NCBI GenBank assembly: GCA_001599815.1
Contig: BCIA01000006.1
Location: forward strand, 4,590,961 to 4,654,960
Direction of reading: 5' to 3'
DNA: 64,000 bases
Source: Furcasterigmium furcatum
Taxonomy: Eukaryota > Ascomycota > Sordariomycetes > Glomerellales > Plectosphaerellaceae
The notes below the pieces were generated by a model. That model searched no databases. It was not told where the DNA came from and worked only from the letters and a program-made list of their open reading frames with translations. Made by a program: the position numbers and the translations under genes. This document shows positions 1 through 12,356 of this stretch, one piece after another. The first letter of the stretch is position 1, and every line of letters begins with the position of its first letter.

Positions 1-1
1 G

Positions 2-133
2 GGCCTCAAGAGGATCAAGTGGAACTTTGAGAAGTTCCTCGTCGGCAAGGACGGCAAGGTCAAGGGCCGCTGGGCGAGCACCACCAAGCCCGAGGCGCTG
101 GAGAAGGATATCCTGAACGAACTGAAGCTGTAA
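2..133 (+). CDS. hyr1: Glutathione peroxidase, C-terminal end (5' truncated by window)
   Basis: The first 43 codons read in frame to a TAA at 131-133. They contain IKWNFEKFLV, GKVKGRW and a closing KPEALEKDI segment. This is the C-terminal signature of the thiol-dependent glutathione peroxidase family (Gpx3/Hyr1/Orp1), which reduces hydroperoxides and, in yeast, relays the oxidant signal to Yap1. WNFEKFLV holds the Trp and Asn of the active-site tetrad; the catalytic Cys and Gln lie upstream, outside the window. The family is known to be about 165-200 residues long, so only the last quarter is visible. The assignment to Hyr1 rather than another Gpx paralogue is by resemblance only. Confidence 0.88.
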   Translation, partial: GLKRIKWNFEKFLVGKDGKVKGRWASTTKPEALEKDILNELKL

Positions 134-647
134 GAGGTTGCAGGCGATGAGGGAGTGCGCGTGCGGCAGGCTGTGGGTGGCGACAAGGAAGAGGAAGAGC
201 GCAGAATCTCTCTTCGGCAATATGCCAGAGACGGACGGACTGACGCAGTAATGCTTTTATGCTGAGATTCCCCAATATGACTTGCTTTACTCTGCCTCGC
301 GCATCCCATGTGTCGAATCCCCATCCATGTCACATCTTGTTTCTGTCCGTGGCCTGGTGTCGTGTTGACGGAAACCGGTTGCGCTTCTCTCCAACTCACT
401 CAGTCTTTTCACCCAGTCGAAGACCCATTCTTGATACGTCGAGCCAACAACTGAACACCCAAAGCCTAGCCTTATGCAAGGCAAGACAGGCTATTGACGC
501 CTCAGCTTCCGAGTCTTGGACGAGGAAGTGGCTTGCTAAGCCCCAGCCTGGTGCGGCTGAACCAGAGCGTCTCATCTCTTCTCATCCCGCAACTCCTCTT
601 TGCTTTGACAACGCCTCAGTCTCATCCTCGCCAAACACGGCTATGGA
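134..647. other. Intergenic region, no gene seen
   Basis: This stretch holds the 3' flank of the peroxidase gene and the leader of the HeLo-GTPase gene. Short ORFs here show no family resemblance. If the next gene has an upstream coding exon carrying its ATG, it must lie here, but no splice pair could be defended. Confidence 0.6.
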
Positions 648-2381
648 TTGTCTCATGTCGCGCGATTGAGATCCATTGCAGAAACTGCCGGGCTAGTTCT
701 CGGCGTCGCCGGCCTCGCAGGCCTCTTCACCACCTGCATCGACTGCTACCAGCTCGTCCGCCGTGGCCAGGCGCGGGACAGAGACTACAAGATCCTCGAG
801 ACGAAATTCAACAACCAGGAGCTGCGCCTGTCAACATGGGGCAGGGCATGCGGCCTCCTCCAGTCCGACGAGTACGACGAGCGTCTGGACGAGCCGGTTC
901 TCAACTCCAGGATCGTCGCGACGCTGGAGTGCATCGGTGAGCTCTTCCAGGATGAGAAGAAGCTCAAGAAGCGCTTCGGGCTCAAGCCCGTGGGCGCCGT
1001 TTCGGGAATCTTTGCCAGGCTCGACAGAAACGCCCTCGCGATGCAGCCCGCGGCGGACGTCAGCACCGCGCCGGCGTCGAGGAGGACGGCGTTCTTCTTC
1101 TGGAAGAAGCAGCAGAGCTCCCTCTCGCGTTTCCGCGACGGCGCGCGCTGGGCCATCGCGGACAGGGACAAGTTCACGGAGCTGGTGCAGCATCTCAAGG
1201 ACTTCAACGACGACCTCGAGGCCATGACGCGCCCCCTGGATGGGTGGTACGCGAGGCAGAGGCGCATAGTGCAGATGGAGATTGAGGAGATCCCCGACAT
1301 GGAAACGCTGGAGGACATCGCCGCCGCGTCGCATGATGATGCCGACCTGATATCCGACACGGTCAGCCTGCGGATCAAGTCTATTCGCACCGGGAGCAGC
1401 ATCCTCACGGGCCCGGCGCCAAGCGGGACGACAAAATCGTTCTTCACGGCACTGACGAGCGTCCCCGCCACTATTGATGAGGTGGTCGAGGAGGACGTGG
1501 CACAGGTAGACATTCCTTTGAGGAGGACACCCGTCCAGCCAAGTTTCAAGTGAGTTCTCACAGACATCGAGAGGCCGAGCAATCTGCTGATACCACGATG
1601 CAGACTCGTCGCCGTGGGAGACTACGATGCCGGCAAAACCCGTCTCCTCGCGTCTTCCACGACAGGCCCTCTCCCAGAAATATACATACCATCGGTCTTT
1701 GAAGGCTACCAGCTTCCCGTCGAGTATGTGTGTCTCCGAGTCTCCTCCTCCAGAGTTCAAGGGTCTCATATCCTGCAGGGTCGACGGCTACCATGTTCAG
1801 CTCGCACTATACGACACGTCAGCACAGGAGGACTACGACCGCCTCAGGCCCCTTTCATACATAGGAGCGGAGGTTATCCTTCTTTGCTTCCGGGCAAACA
1901 ACCCCACGGCTGAAACGAAGGGCAGGATCTTGCAGAAGTGGACGCCGGAGCTCTCGCGCTTCTGTCCCGGAGTGCCGATTGTCCTGGTCGGGCTGAATCA
2001 CCCCGATGACTCGGACGAAGAGGAGATGATGTCCGGGCGAGAGCAGCAGGATGACGAGCCATTCGTTCCCTTCTCTATTCGCAAAGAGACCGGCTCGTCG
2101 AAGTATTTCTTCTGTGACCCGTACTCCGGATTCGGTGTAGATGAGTTGTTGGAATACGTGAGTAACCCTCCCCGATGTTGGACTCCTCGGTATTGTCCTG
2201 GCTGCTCTGAAGGAGAAGGCTGATTCCAGAGGCTCCATCACAGGCCGTGAGAGCGGCTATCAAGTTCAGCGAAAGAGACGAGCCGCCGCCGATGACTTCC
2301 CTGATGAGCAGCGAAAGGGACGAGCCGCCGCCGCCGACTTCCCTGATGAGCAGGGTACGAAACTTCATGGGATCAGCTTAG
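648..2381 (+). CDS. HeLo domain - Rho-type small GTPase fusion protein
   Basis: Exon 1 (about 648-1549) encodes an N-terminal hydrophobic Gly/Ala/Leu segment (AGLVLGVAGLAGLF), then HeLo hallmarks: STWGRACGL and a later RWAIADRDKF helix. This fold is the membrane-attacking domain of HET-S-type cell-death proteins. After a linker to about residue 300, the frame crosses an intron (1550-1603) into a Rho-like GTPase. P-loop GDYDAGKT is in exon 2 (1604-1723). Intron 1724-1778 follows. Exon 3 (1779-2157) has DTSAQEDYDRLRPLSY and KWTPEL, then LVGLNHPDD. Intron 2158-2231 leads to exon 4 (2232-2381). Both domains are seen directly in one continuous splice-compatible frame. The start is unresolved: the frame is open from 609 but has no ATG, only a TTG at 648. 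The C-terminus is also uncertain, because another frame stays open to a TAG at 2480-2482. Neither ending has a CAAX box. Role in programmed cell death is inferred. Confidence 0.8.
2267..2350 (+). repeat. 42-bp tandem duplication in the last exon of the HeLo-GTPase gene
   Basis: Two adjacent 42-bp units, 2267-2308 and 2309-2350, differ at about two positions. The unit length is a multiple of three, so the duplication keeps frame and encodes two near-identical 14-residue Ser/Glu/Pro-rich blocks after the GTPase domain. It looks recent. Confidence 0.85.
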
Positions 2382-2382
2382 C

Positions 2383-5300
2383 ATGTCTTGCCGTCCCCGA
2401 CAGGGCGCATGATGTTCGACGAACGAGTGTTGCAGACGGAGCCCAAGATGCTATCCAGGGGCTGACGGCACTCAAGAGGTAGGAATCGATGGAGTCTCTG
2501 CCATGCATATATACTACCATATCTGCTCATCGACATATCGAAATACATCTACGACACCCCTGAGCTTGTGCAAGTTCGGTCGTTTCCTCAAGGGATCATA
2601 CACTTCGTCAAAATACACCCGTCATCGAGCCCATGAACCCGCTCCCCTCAGTAACGGGAGTCCCAAGACCCCGAGGCTTTCATGGAAGCCTCAAAAGGAT
2701 TTGAAGCCAATCATCCTGGCGAAGAAACTTCAGCTCATCGAGATTCATATAAAGCGGTCCCAGGATGGCATCCATGATATCTCTCCCGGAGAGTCTACAA
2801 AGAATGGCCCAGACAGGAGATGCTGGACCTCCTTAAGCCGTTCAGCCCAAGAGCAGGGGAACGTGGATTTTAAGGAGATATTCGTGACCTTCAGCCAGTG
2901 GTCATCAATGGCGTTATTGGCATACAACTTCCTCCATAATACCATACTAGGCGGGTGAGCCCCTGAGCCCCTAACCTCGTACGTTTCTCCCACTTCCGAC
3001 TCAAATCAAAGTCGACACAACTTATTTCACAGACTAACTTATCATCCAAAGGATCTTGCAACCTGAACAACTTCCAGCAAGTTCTTCTGTCATCAAGCTC
3101 TGCGGCCAGCGCTCCGCCTGATGTTGAGCGTGACTCCTGAGGTCGCTCGCTCATCACCGGGAACTGGACAGCAACGCTTCCATCTCAGGAAAATCAGACC
3201 AGAATCCTTCTTGCAAAGCCAAGCTTGCATTCAACTCGTTACAAGCCCAGTTACGAAGTACACAGTCATCCTAGAGATAGACGGCTCAGATGTCCGGACC
3301 ACAAGAATGCCCTCGGGAAGCGTCTTTCCAGACTTCGTACCGTGGCATACCGGAGTCCTCCCGCGCCTGAGTCACGCCATACGCCATGTTCCTCCTGAAA
3401 GCTCATACTTCTCTCCTCGTATGCCAAATCTCCCTTCCTCTGTCGTACAAGGGGCGATGAGGCAGACTTTCCGCAGCTCAGCCTGCCGCACGTTCCCAGG
3501 ACTGATCAAGGCAGCATGTCCAGCGAGATCACAGGGACACATGCAAACATGCCGTGCAACGTCAAGACACCCATCCCGTCTCAGGGCTCGTGCGTTACAC
3601 GGCACGGTACGCCCGCGGAATTGCAATTCTCTATGCGGCACTGCACGGATAGGAACGGCCGATATCAGACTCTGCTTGCTGTTGCTTGCTCGACCTGCGC
3701 CGCCGGGCGCGCGGCCTCAGATAAGCGGCCACAGTCCATGATCATTCAATATCATAATTATCAGATGCAAATCAGATCAGAAGATACGGAACCGCCCAGG
3801 CCATTCGACCCGCCGTCGCCACGGCCATCACAACCAGTCCACGGCAGCAGCCAAGGCCCATCATACCTAGCCGAGGGGCCATATCAACTCCTCTCTCGTC
3901 TTGCATACACCCATCCCCGCCGCCGGGCATGTACAAGGCCACCGTCAGCAGCTTCTGCCTTATCTCAGCGGACCCCGTCAGGTCGGGGCAGCCCTCGCCG
4001 CACCCGTGCCGATCCACGAGGCTGCACCCGCCGCCCTGAGAGGTTCGCGCCCCGTCTCGCCCACACACCCAGACCTGCACGATCAGCATCTCCCATGCCC
4101 AGACCGCAGTCCCCCATCCGTCCCTGAGCATCGAGCTCGGGCGGGGCCATCTGCAGACCCCTCGAACCCTCTCGAGCTCCCCTCGCCGCATGACCTGACC
4201 AGCTGGCCACCGGGATCGACACGCCTGGCCCTCGCGGATGCCCGTCCATCCCCCCGCCACGCGCGTCGTGGAAGGGATCTTCACCTCTCTCGCGCGGCGC
4301 AGAAGCTCCTCGTACCAGCTACCAAAGTTCTCGATCGCATAAGTACGAGAGGGCGACAAAACGCGGGGAAAGATTCTCATCATCCTTGCGCCGCCCCGTG
4401 CCATGCAGGGCATCAATGGTTCCTCGCCTAGCGATGCCGCTGATAACGCCCTCTCAGGGGGAGCAGGTCGTTAGCACCTCACACGCCACCACCTCCTCGT
4501 CGGATCTCGATCAAACTCAATGCCCGTCATGGCCCTGAGCGCGAGGATATCATCGGCACAGTCGGTCCCAGGCGCTCGCGGCACTCCCCCACGCAAGGAG
4601 GAGAGGTCGAGAAGGGGGCAGGTCGCCGGTACTCGAAACGCCAGGGCCACTGCCACAAGCCAGGGGCCGGGCTGGATGGTGTGGCCAGCGGCGGGAGGGG
4701 TGGTGCATATCGAGGGGGTTGCGTTGCGTGTGACAGCCTTCCGGGCCACCCCTCCTCCTGCTCCTCCTCATCGGCCAGCCAAGCGGGAGCTCAAGCCATT
4801 CGGGACTGGAAGCTGCGGCGCCATCTGCACGCTACAGAGCTGTGCGCGTCGCTATTGAAATTGTCCCTCTGCCTCTGCCAGGCTGGCTGGATGCATGGCG
4901 CTGCTCATGCGGCAGGTCGGGCGCCAGAGTGCGTTGCGTGTGGTAGCAGTGCTTCCGATGGCGCTATCTAGCGGCCTTCGAGAAGCTCGAGAGAAGGTCG
5001 TCACCGCAGCCGCCCTGGTCAGTTGAGGCCGACGACCTGCGACGTTGGCCTCGCCTGGATAGCCGTGGCATAGCAGCAGAGAGCACGGCTTCGGGTAGGA
5101 TCGGTCTGCATATGCGCCGAGTGGAAGAGCTTCGAGCTCCGCCGGCGCACGGGTGAAGATGAGCTTGAGCTCCCCAGGGTTCGGGGAGCTTGGGAGCCTG
5201 CGCAACTAAACTTTGACTAGGCTCGATTGTCGAAGGGATGAACAGGCGCTTGAGTGTAGATCCGGCCAAACGGTCGGTGTAGATGTGTATCTCTGGTACC

Positions 5301-8300
5301 TGACCGCACGGCCGTGTGGCTGCTACTTGGGACGGACGGTGAACAACTGGCCCTCGACTAACATATCTCAGCCCCCTTCACGCTGCCGATCCGCCAGAGA
5401 CACGGGAGGTATCCCGCCATCTTGCCTCCCCAGTCGCAACCAACGACCTCAGGACAGGAGCTTCGGCGCAAGTCCAGCGCCGCTTCAGGTGCCGGCTCGA
5501 TGGCCAAAGGGGAGCCGCCATATTCTCACCATAGCACCACCTCCAATGTCGTCCGAGCTATTACACTGCTTGTACGTAAGGGGGCTTTTGCCTCTCCACA
5601 GACATCCTCAACCCCGGATCTGGGGAAGCCTATTTTTTCTCGTTGCCCGACGCCAGTCTCCAGACCCAGCGTCACGGATATGGTCCGCCCGCCCCTAACC
5701 CTCTTTTCTTACACAACCAAAACGTGAAAGTCGCGTGTTGTCTCGTGGAATTGCAAGCCGGTCCGGGACCTCTCTTCGCGTTAGCGTTTTGCGGAGAACA
5801 TGGGGAAGCAGGTTGGCATTATCAAATTCAGATGCCTCTATTAGTCACTGGCGTTCCTGAACAACCTTAAGCTGACCCAGGAGTCGTGGCCTGCTGGTTA
5901 ACCGAGGGCGTGTCCGGCGGCGGTATTGGGGGACCGAGGACCAGCGGCAGTAGGATGGATGGATGGCTGCTGGATGGCTTTGCGGGGAAATACAGTACGT
6001 ACTGTACTAATCTCTCCATTAGAGCCGTGAGTGACATGCCAGTGGCGTCGGGGCTGCCGCCGCAGGAACGGCACTTTAAACAGCCATGTTCCAATTGCCA
6101 GGCGCTGGTGCTCCTACGACGTAGGAGGCTGAGCCCAAAACTTGAAGTGTCCGCCAACGCCATCCAGCCGTTGCGCCTGGACGCCCCCGAGAAGCGTGGC
6201 CGAGCCGAAGCCGCGCATTTTCCGTCGTGTCTGAGAGATAGATAGCCTCGCAAGAGCCTCCTCTCCTGGAACCTTCAGACTCGGACGGACGTGAGCTAGC
6301 CCTGTGTGCTGTAGCAGGTACTTACTCCAACATGTCCAAGTCTGCGCCTCGCCCGGCAGCTAACCCATCAGAGATGCCGGCCCAGCACTTGTGAGGTGGT
6401 AGCCCGACCGCCATCTGTCGCGATTCGCGGGACATTCGCCCAGTGCAAGGCACGATGCACGGAGAGGAAAATACCCACAACGGAGACATGTCCCTTTTGG
6501 GAGTCGTTTGCTGCAACGTTGCAAGCGCCAGAGATAGCGGCCAATCAAGCCGCTGATCTCATGGTCGAGAACTAGGTCGACGCCGGCCTCTATCCGCCCC
6601 CGCTGTACGAGCGCTGATCTCACGGCCGAGATGTCTGAAGCCGCCGGGAGGCTTGCGACGGGTCTTTTGTTAATCTGGGGATGCGTTTCCGGGACCTGCG
6701 GTCGTCCCAACTTGAGCAATCCCGTTCAGGGCCCAGTAAGCCACCTGTGACTGTCGCAAAAGCAATGCTCGCCAACGGGACCTCGGAATCCAGCATCCAA
6801 CAAGGGCTCTGCGGATGTCCGCCCGCTAAGTGCCGTTCTGGCAAATTTCCGAGGAGGGTGTGCGCCGGGGCCTTGGCCTTCGCAAGGCCAACTCGGTGAA
6901 GATGCTTCATATGGTGAGCTTGTGGCGCTGGACTGTGCTGGCGCGCGTCAGGGGTCAGGCCTCATTAAACTATCCATCGCCATGCATTCTTGGCAACAGA
7001 CATGCTCTTCTGACCTCTGTGGCGTCTGCGCTCCTCAGCGAACGGCTGACCCCTCCCTCTCTTCCTGAGCATTGCCGCATGATGGGCACCTCATTTATCA
7101 CCGTTGCCTCACCCCACACACGTCTCGACGCGAGCATGTGAGAGGGGGTGAGGTCACCTGTGGTGAGTAGATCAGTACATGAGGCCTCCTTGACAGGAGA
7201 GTGGCCGCGGGGGGAAAAATCCAGGTACCGGGCGAGGGGACCCGATCGAACCTAGCCCAGCACCAAGATGAAGCATAACTATAACCATAATCTCATTGCG
7301 AGCGAGACGGCCGCCACCAGATACTGTGGCAATGTGGATGAGTTCGCGGACATGATGACACACTGCATTGCCGCCTGTCACCAAACAGGCACAGGGTTAT
7401 TCCAGTTGATGGAGGTTGGCTGGCTGGCTCGCTGGCAGGCTGGTTCACTGACCCCCATTCGCAGCCAGCCATGTCCACGTACCCTGGACTTTTGGGGGGG
7501 AACGGTGGTCACCTTTGGCCTTCTCTGCAGTCTTCTTCGGTCCTTCTAGTGTCGGGGATGCATGCCGTTAACCTGCCGCGAGCAGGGATCCCGGCTGAAC
7601 TCGACCGTAATTGGTGTGTTGTCCCGCCAGTAAGAACTCCCAGCAAACGGCAGTCATGTCGTGCAGACAAAAAAGCAGTGCCCGGCTCCCACCGTACGGG
7701 CGACGAGGTCCAGAGGGAGGTTGAGGATGAGCGCAGCAAGGCTTCAAGCATCTTTTGTCGGGTCGCGAAAGTCCCGTCCAAGGCGTATGAAGTTCAGTGA
7801 ATCGCATCCACGCGTCCACGGGCTTGCCGACCACCAGAGCCAGGATTCGCCCAGCCGTGAGACGGCCAGTCCGGAACATGGCGCCTCGTCCTGAGCGGGA
7901 CATGGCCCAATGATAAGATCGATGGAGACCGCTTATCACAAATCCTCGGGGGAACCTTCTTCGCGTTTTCTAGCTTCGAGCCTTCGACGACCGTCGATCC
8001 CGCAGCCCGCAGCAGCGGCCGTCCCATTGGACGGACCCCATATCAGGTGCTTCAAGACAGTCGCCCGCGAATAAGGGCAAGGGCAGTCTCAGTACCATAG
8101 CATTGTCGGCGCAGATCTTTCAGCTCGGGACGGGCGAGACAACTGGCAAGCTGTCAAGTATCGGTATTGTCCGACAACTTTATGAGCACCGGCGTCCGCG
8201 CGAACGGGGATGTGAAATCCCGGCGGCGGATTCTGTACGCAGAAATCAGGAGGGACTTTGGCAACCTGAAAAACGGCGGAGGACGACGGTGGCTAGACCG

Positions 8301-11300
8301 CAGTCGAGACTATCTTGCCCATGTCAGTCTAGTGTATCCCAGCTGGCGGTTCCTGAAAGCCGTGGTCCGGCGCCAGAAATTGTTGAACACCAACCTCCAC
8401 GTCTCGCGCCATTTCCTGGCCGTCTTGGTCGTGATGCACACAGGAGAAATATTAGAAGAATGTATTAGTACTGCGATGTGTGGTTGGACGACGAGCAATC
8501 ATGTACGGTAACAGCACATCACCCGACAGCTGCTGGTTATGTGGGCAGGCCGCCCTCAGTGGGATCACTCTCCATGCCGGGGGCGCCATAGCGTGCTGAT
8601 GATGGTGAATGCGGCACTGTCGGCGGCGGGGGGGAGGGAGCAGGGTCGTACGCTGTACGCGCTGGCGGCGTTGCAGGATGGACGGTGCATTTGCCGTGCA
8701 GAGCCAGTGTGTTCTTGGCCTGGGCAAGACAGGGGTGCTTGAAGGCGGTGGGTGAGAAGAGTCGGTCACCGCTGGCCCAGAAGTCGACAGGGGCCTGAGA
8801 TAACGCGATCGGTGGAACACGCTCGAATGCTGCATGGAAGCTTCAGAGGCGGCGCCACGGAACGCGAGGAGCTGTCGAATGCAAGGGTCGGCCTTCTAGG
8901 CGAGTGAACCAAGGCCTGAGGCTTTTAGGCTTTAGTGGGGGAAACGGGCCACAATTGGACGACAGCTCACCAGACCATCATCCAAAGCGTCGACATCCTC
9001 CTGGTGCAAGACGGCTATCCTGCTGCGAGAGAGACGGGATGCCGAACATGCACTGCCCGAGGTCACTTCGGGGTCTTGTATTGCCTGCCAGGCGTCCGCT
9101 TCCTTATCGCAGTGGATGAGGCTCTTGCATCATGACATGACGTTGCCTCGGACGACTCGATCCTCAACTTTGTACAAGTATCCCAAGTATGGAGAGTAGC
9201 ACGGGTATTCAGGAAGAGGCAGGGCCGTTCCGACCAGGTCCCCCTCTTTCAAATCTTTTGGGCAAGTTGGATGGTGCGGTGGTGATTCTGCGGGTCTCCA
9301 GTGAACAGAGCGAGCTGAAGCGATGGGGCCGCAATGTCGAGTTGACTGTGCAAGTCAACATTGCATGGCCTCAGGACACGAAGACTGAGAACTTGAATGC
9401 TGCATGAACCACCAGACTGTTAAGAGCAGTTCACCCGCTTGTCCGGCACACAGTAGGGGCCAGGCGACGCTTGGCGGAGGCCTCGGCGGTGAAGGTGATG
9501 CCGCAGGGACCGTGTGCCAGGTCCGGGGGAGTTGACTGTGGAAAAGCATCCGACGAGATGATCGGGGCCCGGCGGTGCGAACCGACTCTCTATCACATGC
9601 AGATGTTGCGTTGCGGCTTGTTGCTACTCGTAAGTACGAGTGCGGTGGGCTCCGGGGAGCACGCAAGAGATGCATTATTTGCTGCGTTGCCCGAGAGTTC
9701 CACGGCCCCGAGTCGACTTTCGGAAATGTGCGACCGGAGCTGGACCGTGTCTGGCAGGGAGCTCCATGGCCGAGGTCAGGTCAGGTCGCGATGCTTGCAG
9801 CAAGGCAATCATCAGCTCATCCGGGCCCCAAGCGAGGCCAACGTTTGGGGGACCAGGCTTCTTGGCTCGCCTCGTCCGTCCGTCTGCCAGGCAGTGCCGA
9901 TGGATGGATGTAAGAGGGCGGCACAGCGGCAGATGGGGGGGAACTGATTGATTGCTCGAGTGATTGGCGGACCTCGCCAGGCTGATGGCACTCGGGCACT
10001 CGGAGGTTCGTCCACGATGAGCTCGGATGTGCAAGGAAATACGGCAGCTCGTCCAAGACGGTTGATTGCGAGTGTTTCGCGCTAGCAGGCTAATACAAGT
10101 AAGAAGCGGTGATAGAACCTGGAAGAAAAGGTCCAGACTGGGTGAGAGGTGGGACTGGAACACTCTTGGGAGACTTGTTGGGAGAATGCTCCGGAGGTGG
10201 TTGCTGGCAGGGTGCGGTGGCTCTTTCCCACTGAGGTGACGACCACAGTCCTCTGGGAGGAAGGCACGGTAGCGCTGCGCATACCCGAAGGTACCTACAG
10301 TACAGCCGTACAGTACAGTAAGCGCATGAGTGGGTACACTACCGCGAAACCTGACCGTCTTCCCGTCCCAGTGCCCCTTCCTTGGCCCGTCAAAAGGATT
10401 GATTGTGGCTTGCAAAATGCCTTGGAATTATTCTGTACGGCACTTGCTAGGGCTTCCTCCAAAACCAAGCATCCCAAGCATTGCGTATGTCACGGCGCCA
10501 AAGGGGGCTACCGTGAGGGTCCGGTGGTCTTGGGCTCGGCGGTACTGGGGAAGTAGCGGCGGAGGGCGCCGGGCTCTGGGGCTGCTGAATAAGGGGCTGT
10601 CTTGTTGCATACTGTCGACTAAATGCATCAGGTGCTGACACGAAAGGCAGTTGGAATTCCCCTAAACATCGTACCGGATTGTCCGCAATGTTCCCTTCGG
10701 CGGCTTGCCCTTTCCCTGCCGACCGAGGAAAACTGAACGTGAGGTAGAAACGGCAGGCAGGGAGGACGGTTTTCTTGCCTCCTGCTGGAGCATGTCCGTT
10801 TGGCTCGCCCAATTCCGCCTCCAACAAGCAATCCGTCTCGTTCACATCAGATCTCCCCACCACCACCTCACCACACCTCACCTCACTGTCGTATCGTATC
10901 CATACGTGCCTCCGGAGAACCAGAGCACCGGGCAAAGTGCAGCGCTCATCACCTGTCGTCCCGAGGTTCATTTCAGCCAGGGCCCCCGCTGTATCCAACC
11001 AGACTGAGTCGCGCGCTCTGCCGTCTGCGACGCTTCGGTGCTCTCCGATTCCATTCGCCATTTCGCCAAGACACGCTGACGATCTCTTCCTCGACGGACG
11101 TGACGATGGAGCTCGTCGAGTCTTGGTGCCATGGAGCGGGAACGAAGGACCCCTGTCCCGCTTGTCCTCCAGCCACATCTTGTTGGACAACCTAATCGCG
11201 GGCCCTGGCCCAGACGACCGCCAGGTACATGATACCTGGAGGCGCCGGGCATCTGCCTGCGCAGGGCCCCCCTGCTAGGCCGTCCAACATCTCACAACCG

Positions 11301-12356
11301 CCCCGCCGCTGATCTGCACTTGTCTACATCGCGGCCGGCTGTCTCTCCTTGGTTCTTCCAGCTCGCTCGCCCCGGAGCACCGCATATTCCGTGCGCCTCG
11401 TGGGGTTTCTCTTCCCCCAGACGACGCTCGCTCCTTCGGCCGACCTGTTCCCACGACGGCGACGGTGACGGCGGCGGCGACGTAAGCACGTACAGTAGGG
11501 ACGGACGTACACTGCCTTGTCTCTCGTCAGGGTGTCTCGGACGCCGCGCGCCTTCACATGTCGCTGCTTTCCGGGCCGCAGACCTGTCCACGTCGCCACG
11601 GCGGTCTACCAGTAGGTACACTCGAGGACGAGCCCGCGCATCTTACCGAGCTCCGTCGGCGGCATACTCGTACGGATTTGCAGGGGCTCATGCGACAAGG
11701 CCCAGGCGAGCCCCCCTTTGGCATCACCTCAACTCTCTTCCCACCATTTGAGCATGAACCCTGCAGCCTCTCCCCTCTATCATCTGGTTCATGTTGCCGC
11801 AGGCCACCCCTTGTCCTGGTAATCGACAAGTGCCCCCACACACCTGCTGGAGGTCGAGAGTTGCCTCCCACCCCCAGCTTGTGCCTGATAGCTAGTGGCT
11901 AGTAAGTAACCTCGTAGCGGAGGTACCGTGCTCCCTCCTTTGCCTCCTGGCACTCCCGTCAAGCTGCGCACCCACCATTATCAGACCTCTTCGCTGTTCT
12001 TCTTCTGTCCCGCCCCGAACGTCCTCTTGTCGACCCCTCCTCCATGCAAGCGTCTGCGCTAGACTCAGAGGCTAAAAAAACCGTTCGCTCCGGCCACACC
12101 CCTTCCCCAGAGACTCAAGTCCGTCCGGCTGCATCGATATCAAGAAGCATCGTCTTGTTATTAGGACCTTGTCCCCGTGCCATCCTGTTTGGTATTCCCG
12201 TTGATACACCCTTTGCACGTCCTCAGCATCACCATACCTACCTCGCCTTCCTACCCTTCACTTCACCCCTTTACATCGACTCATCCCTCTCCCATTCCCT
12301 CCCTCCATACATATGTCCTGTCACCAGTAACCCACCTTCCGTCCGCCCTCTTCACC
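2383..12356. other. Gene desert upstream of the Zn2Cys6 regulator
   Basis: About 10 kb without a supportable gene. ORFs of up to about 200 codons occur on both strands, but none shows a recognisable domain, a plausible intron set or fungal protein character. From about 11.0 kb to 12.35 kb the plus strand becomes strongly pyrimidine-rich (runs of CTCC, CCTC and TTCC), as expected for the promoter and 5' leader of the next gene. Small palindromes built from TACAGTAC occur at 5992-6005 and 10295-10320. No tRNA or rRNA was recognised. Confidence 0.6.
5992..6005. repeat. Perfect palindrome ACAGTACGTACTGT
   Basis: A 14-bp perfect inverted repeat lies in the desert. A related cluster of TACAGTACAG and GTACAGTACAGTA is at 10295-10320. 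Function is unknown; it could be a factor-binding site or simple-sequence drift. Confidence 0.7.

Noticed and set aside
2503..3741. ORFs of 151 and 206 codons after the HeLo-GTPase gene
   Set aside because: No recognisable domain and no splice-compatible link to the HeLo-GTPase frame; composition unlike the neighbouring real genes.
8167..8511. 114-codon plus-strand ORF with protein-like composition
   Set aside because: Its first codon is TTG and no family or intron structure supports it; isolated in the desert.
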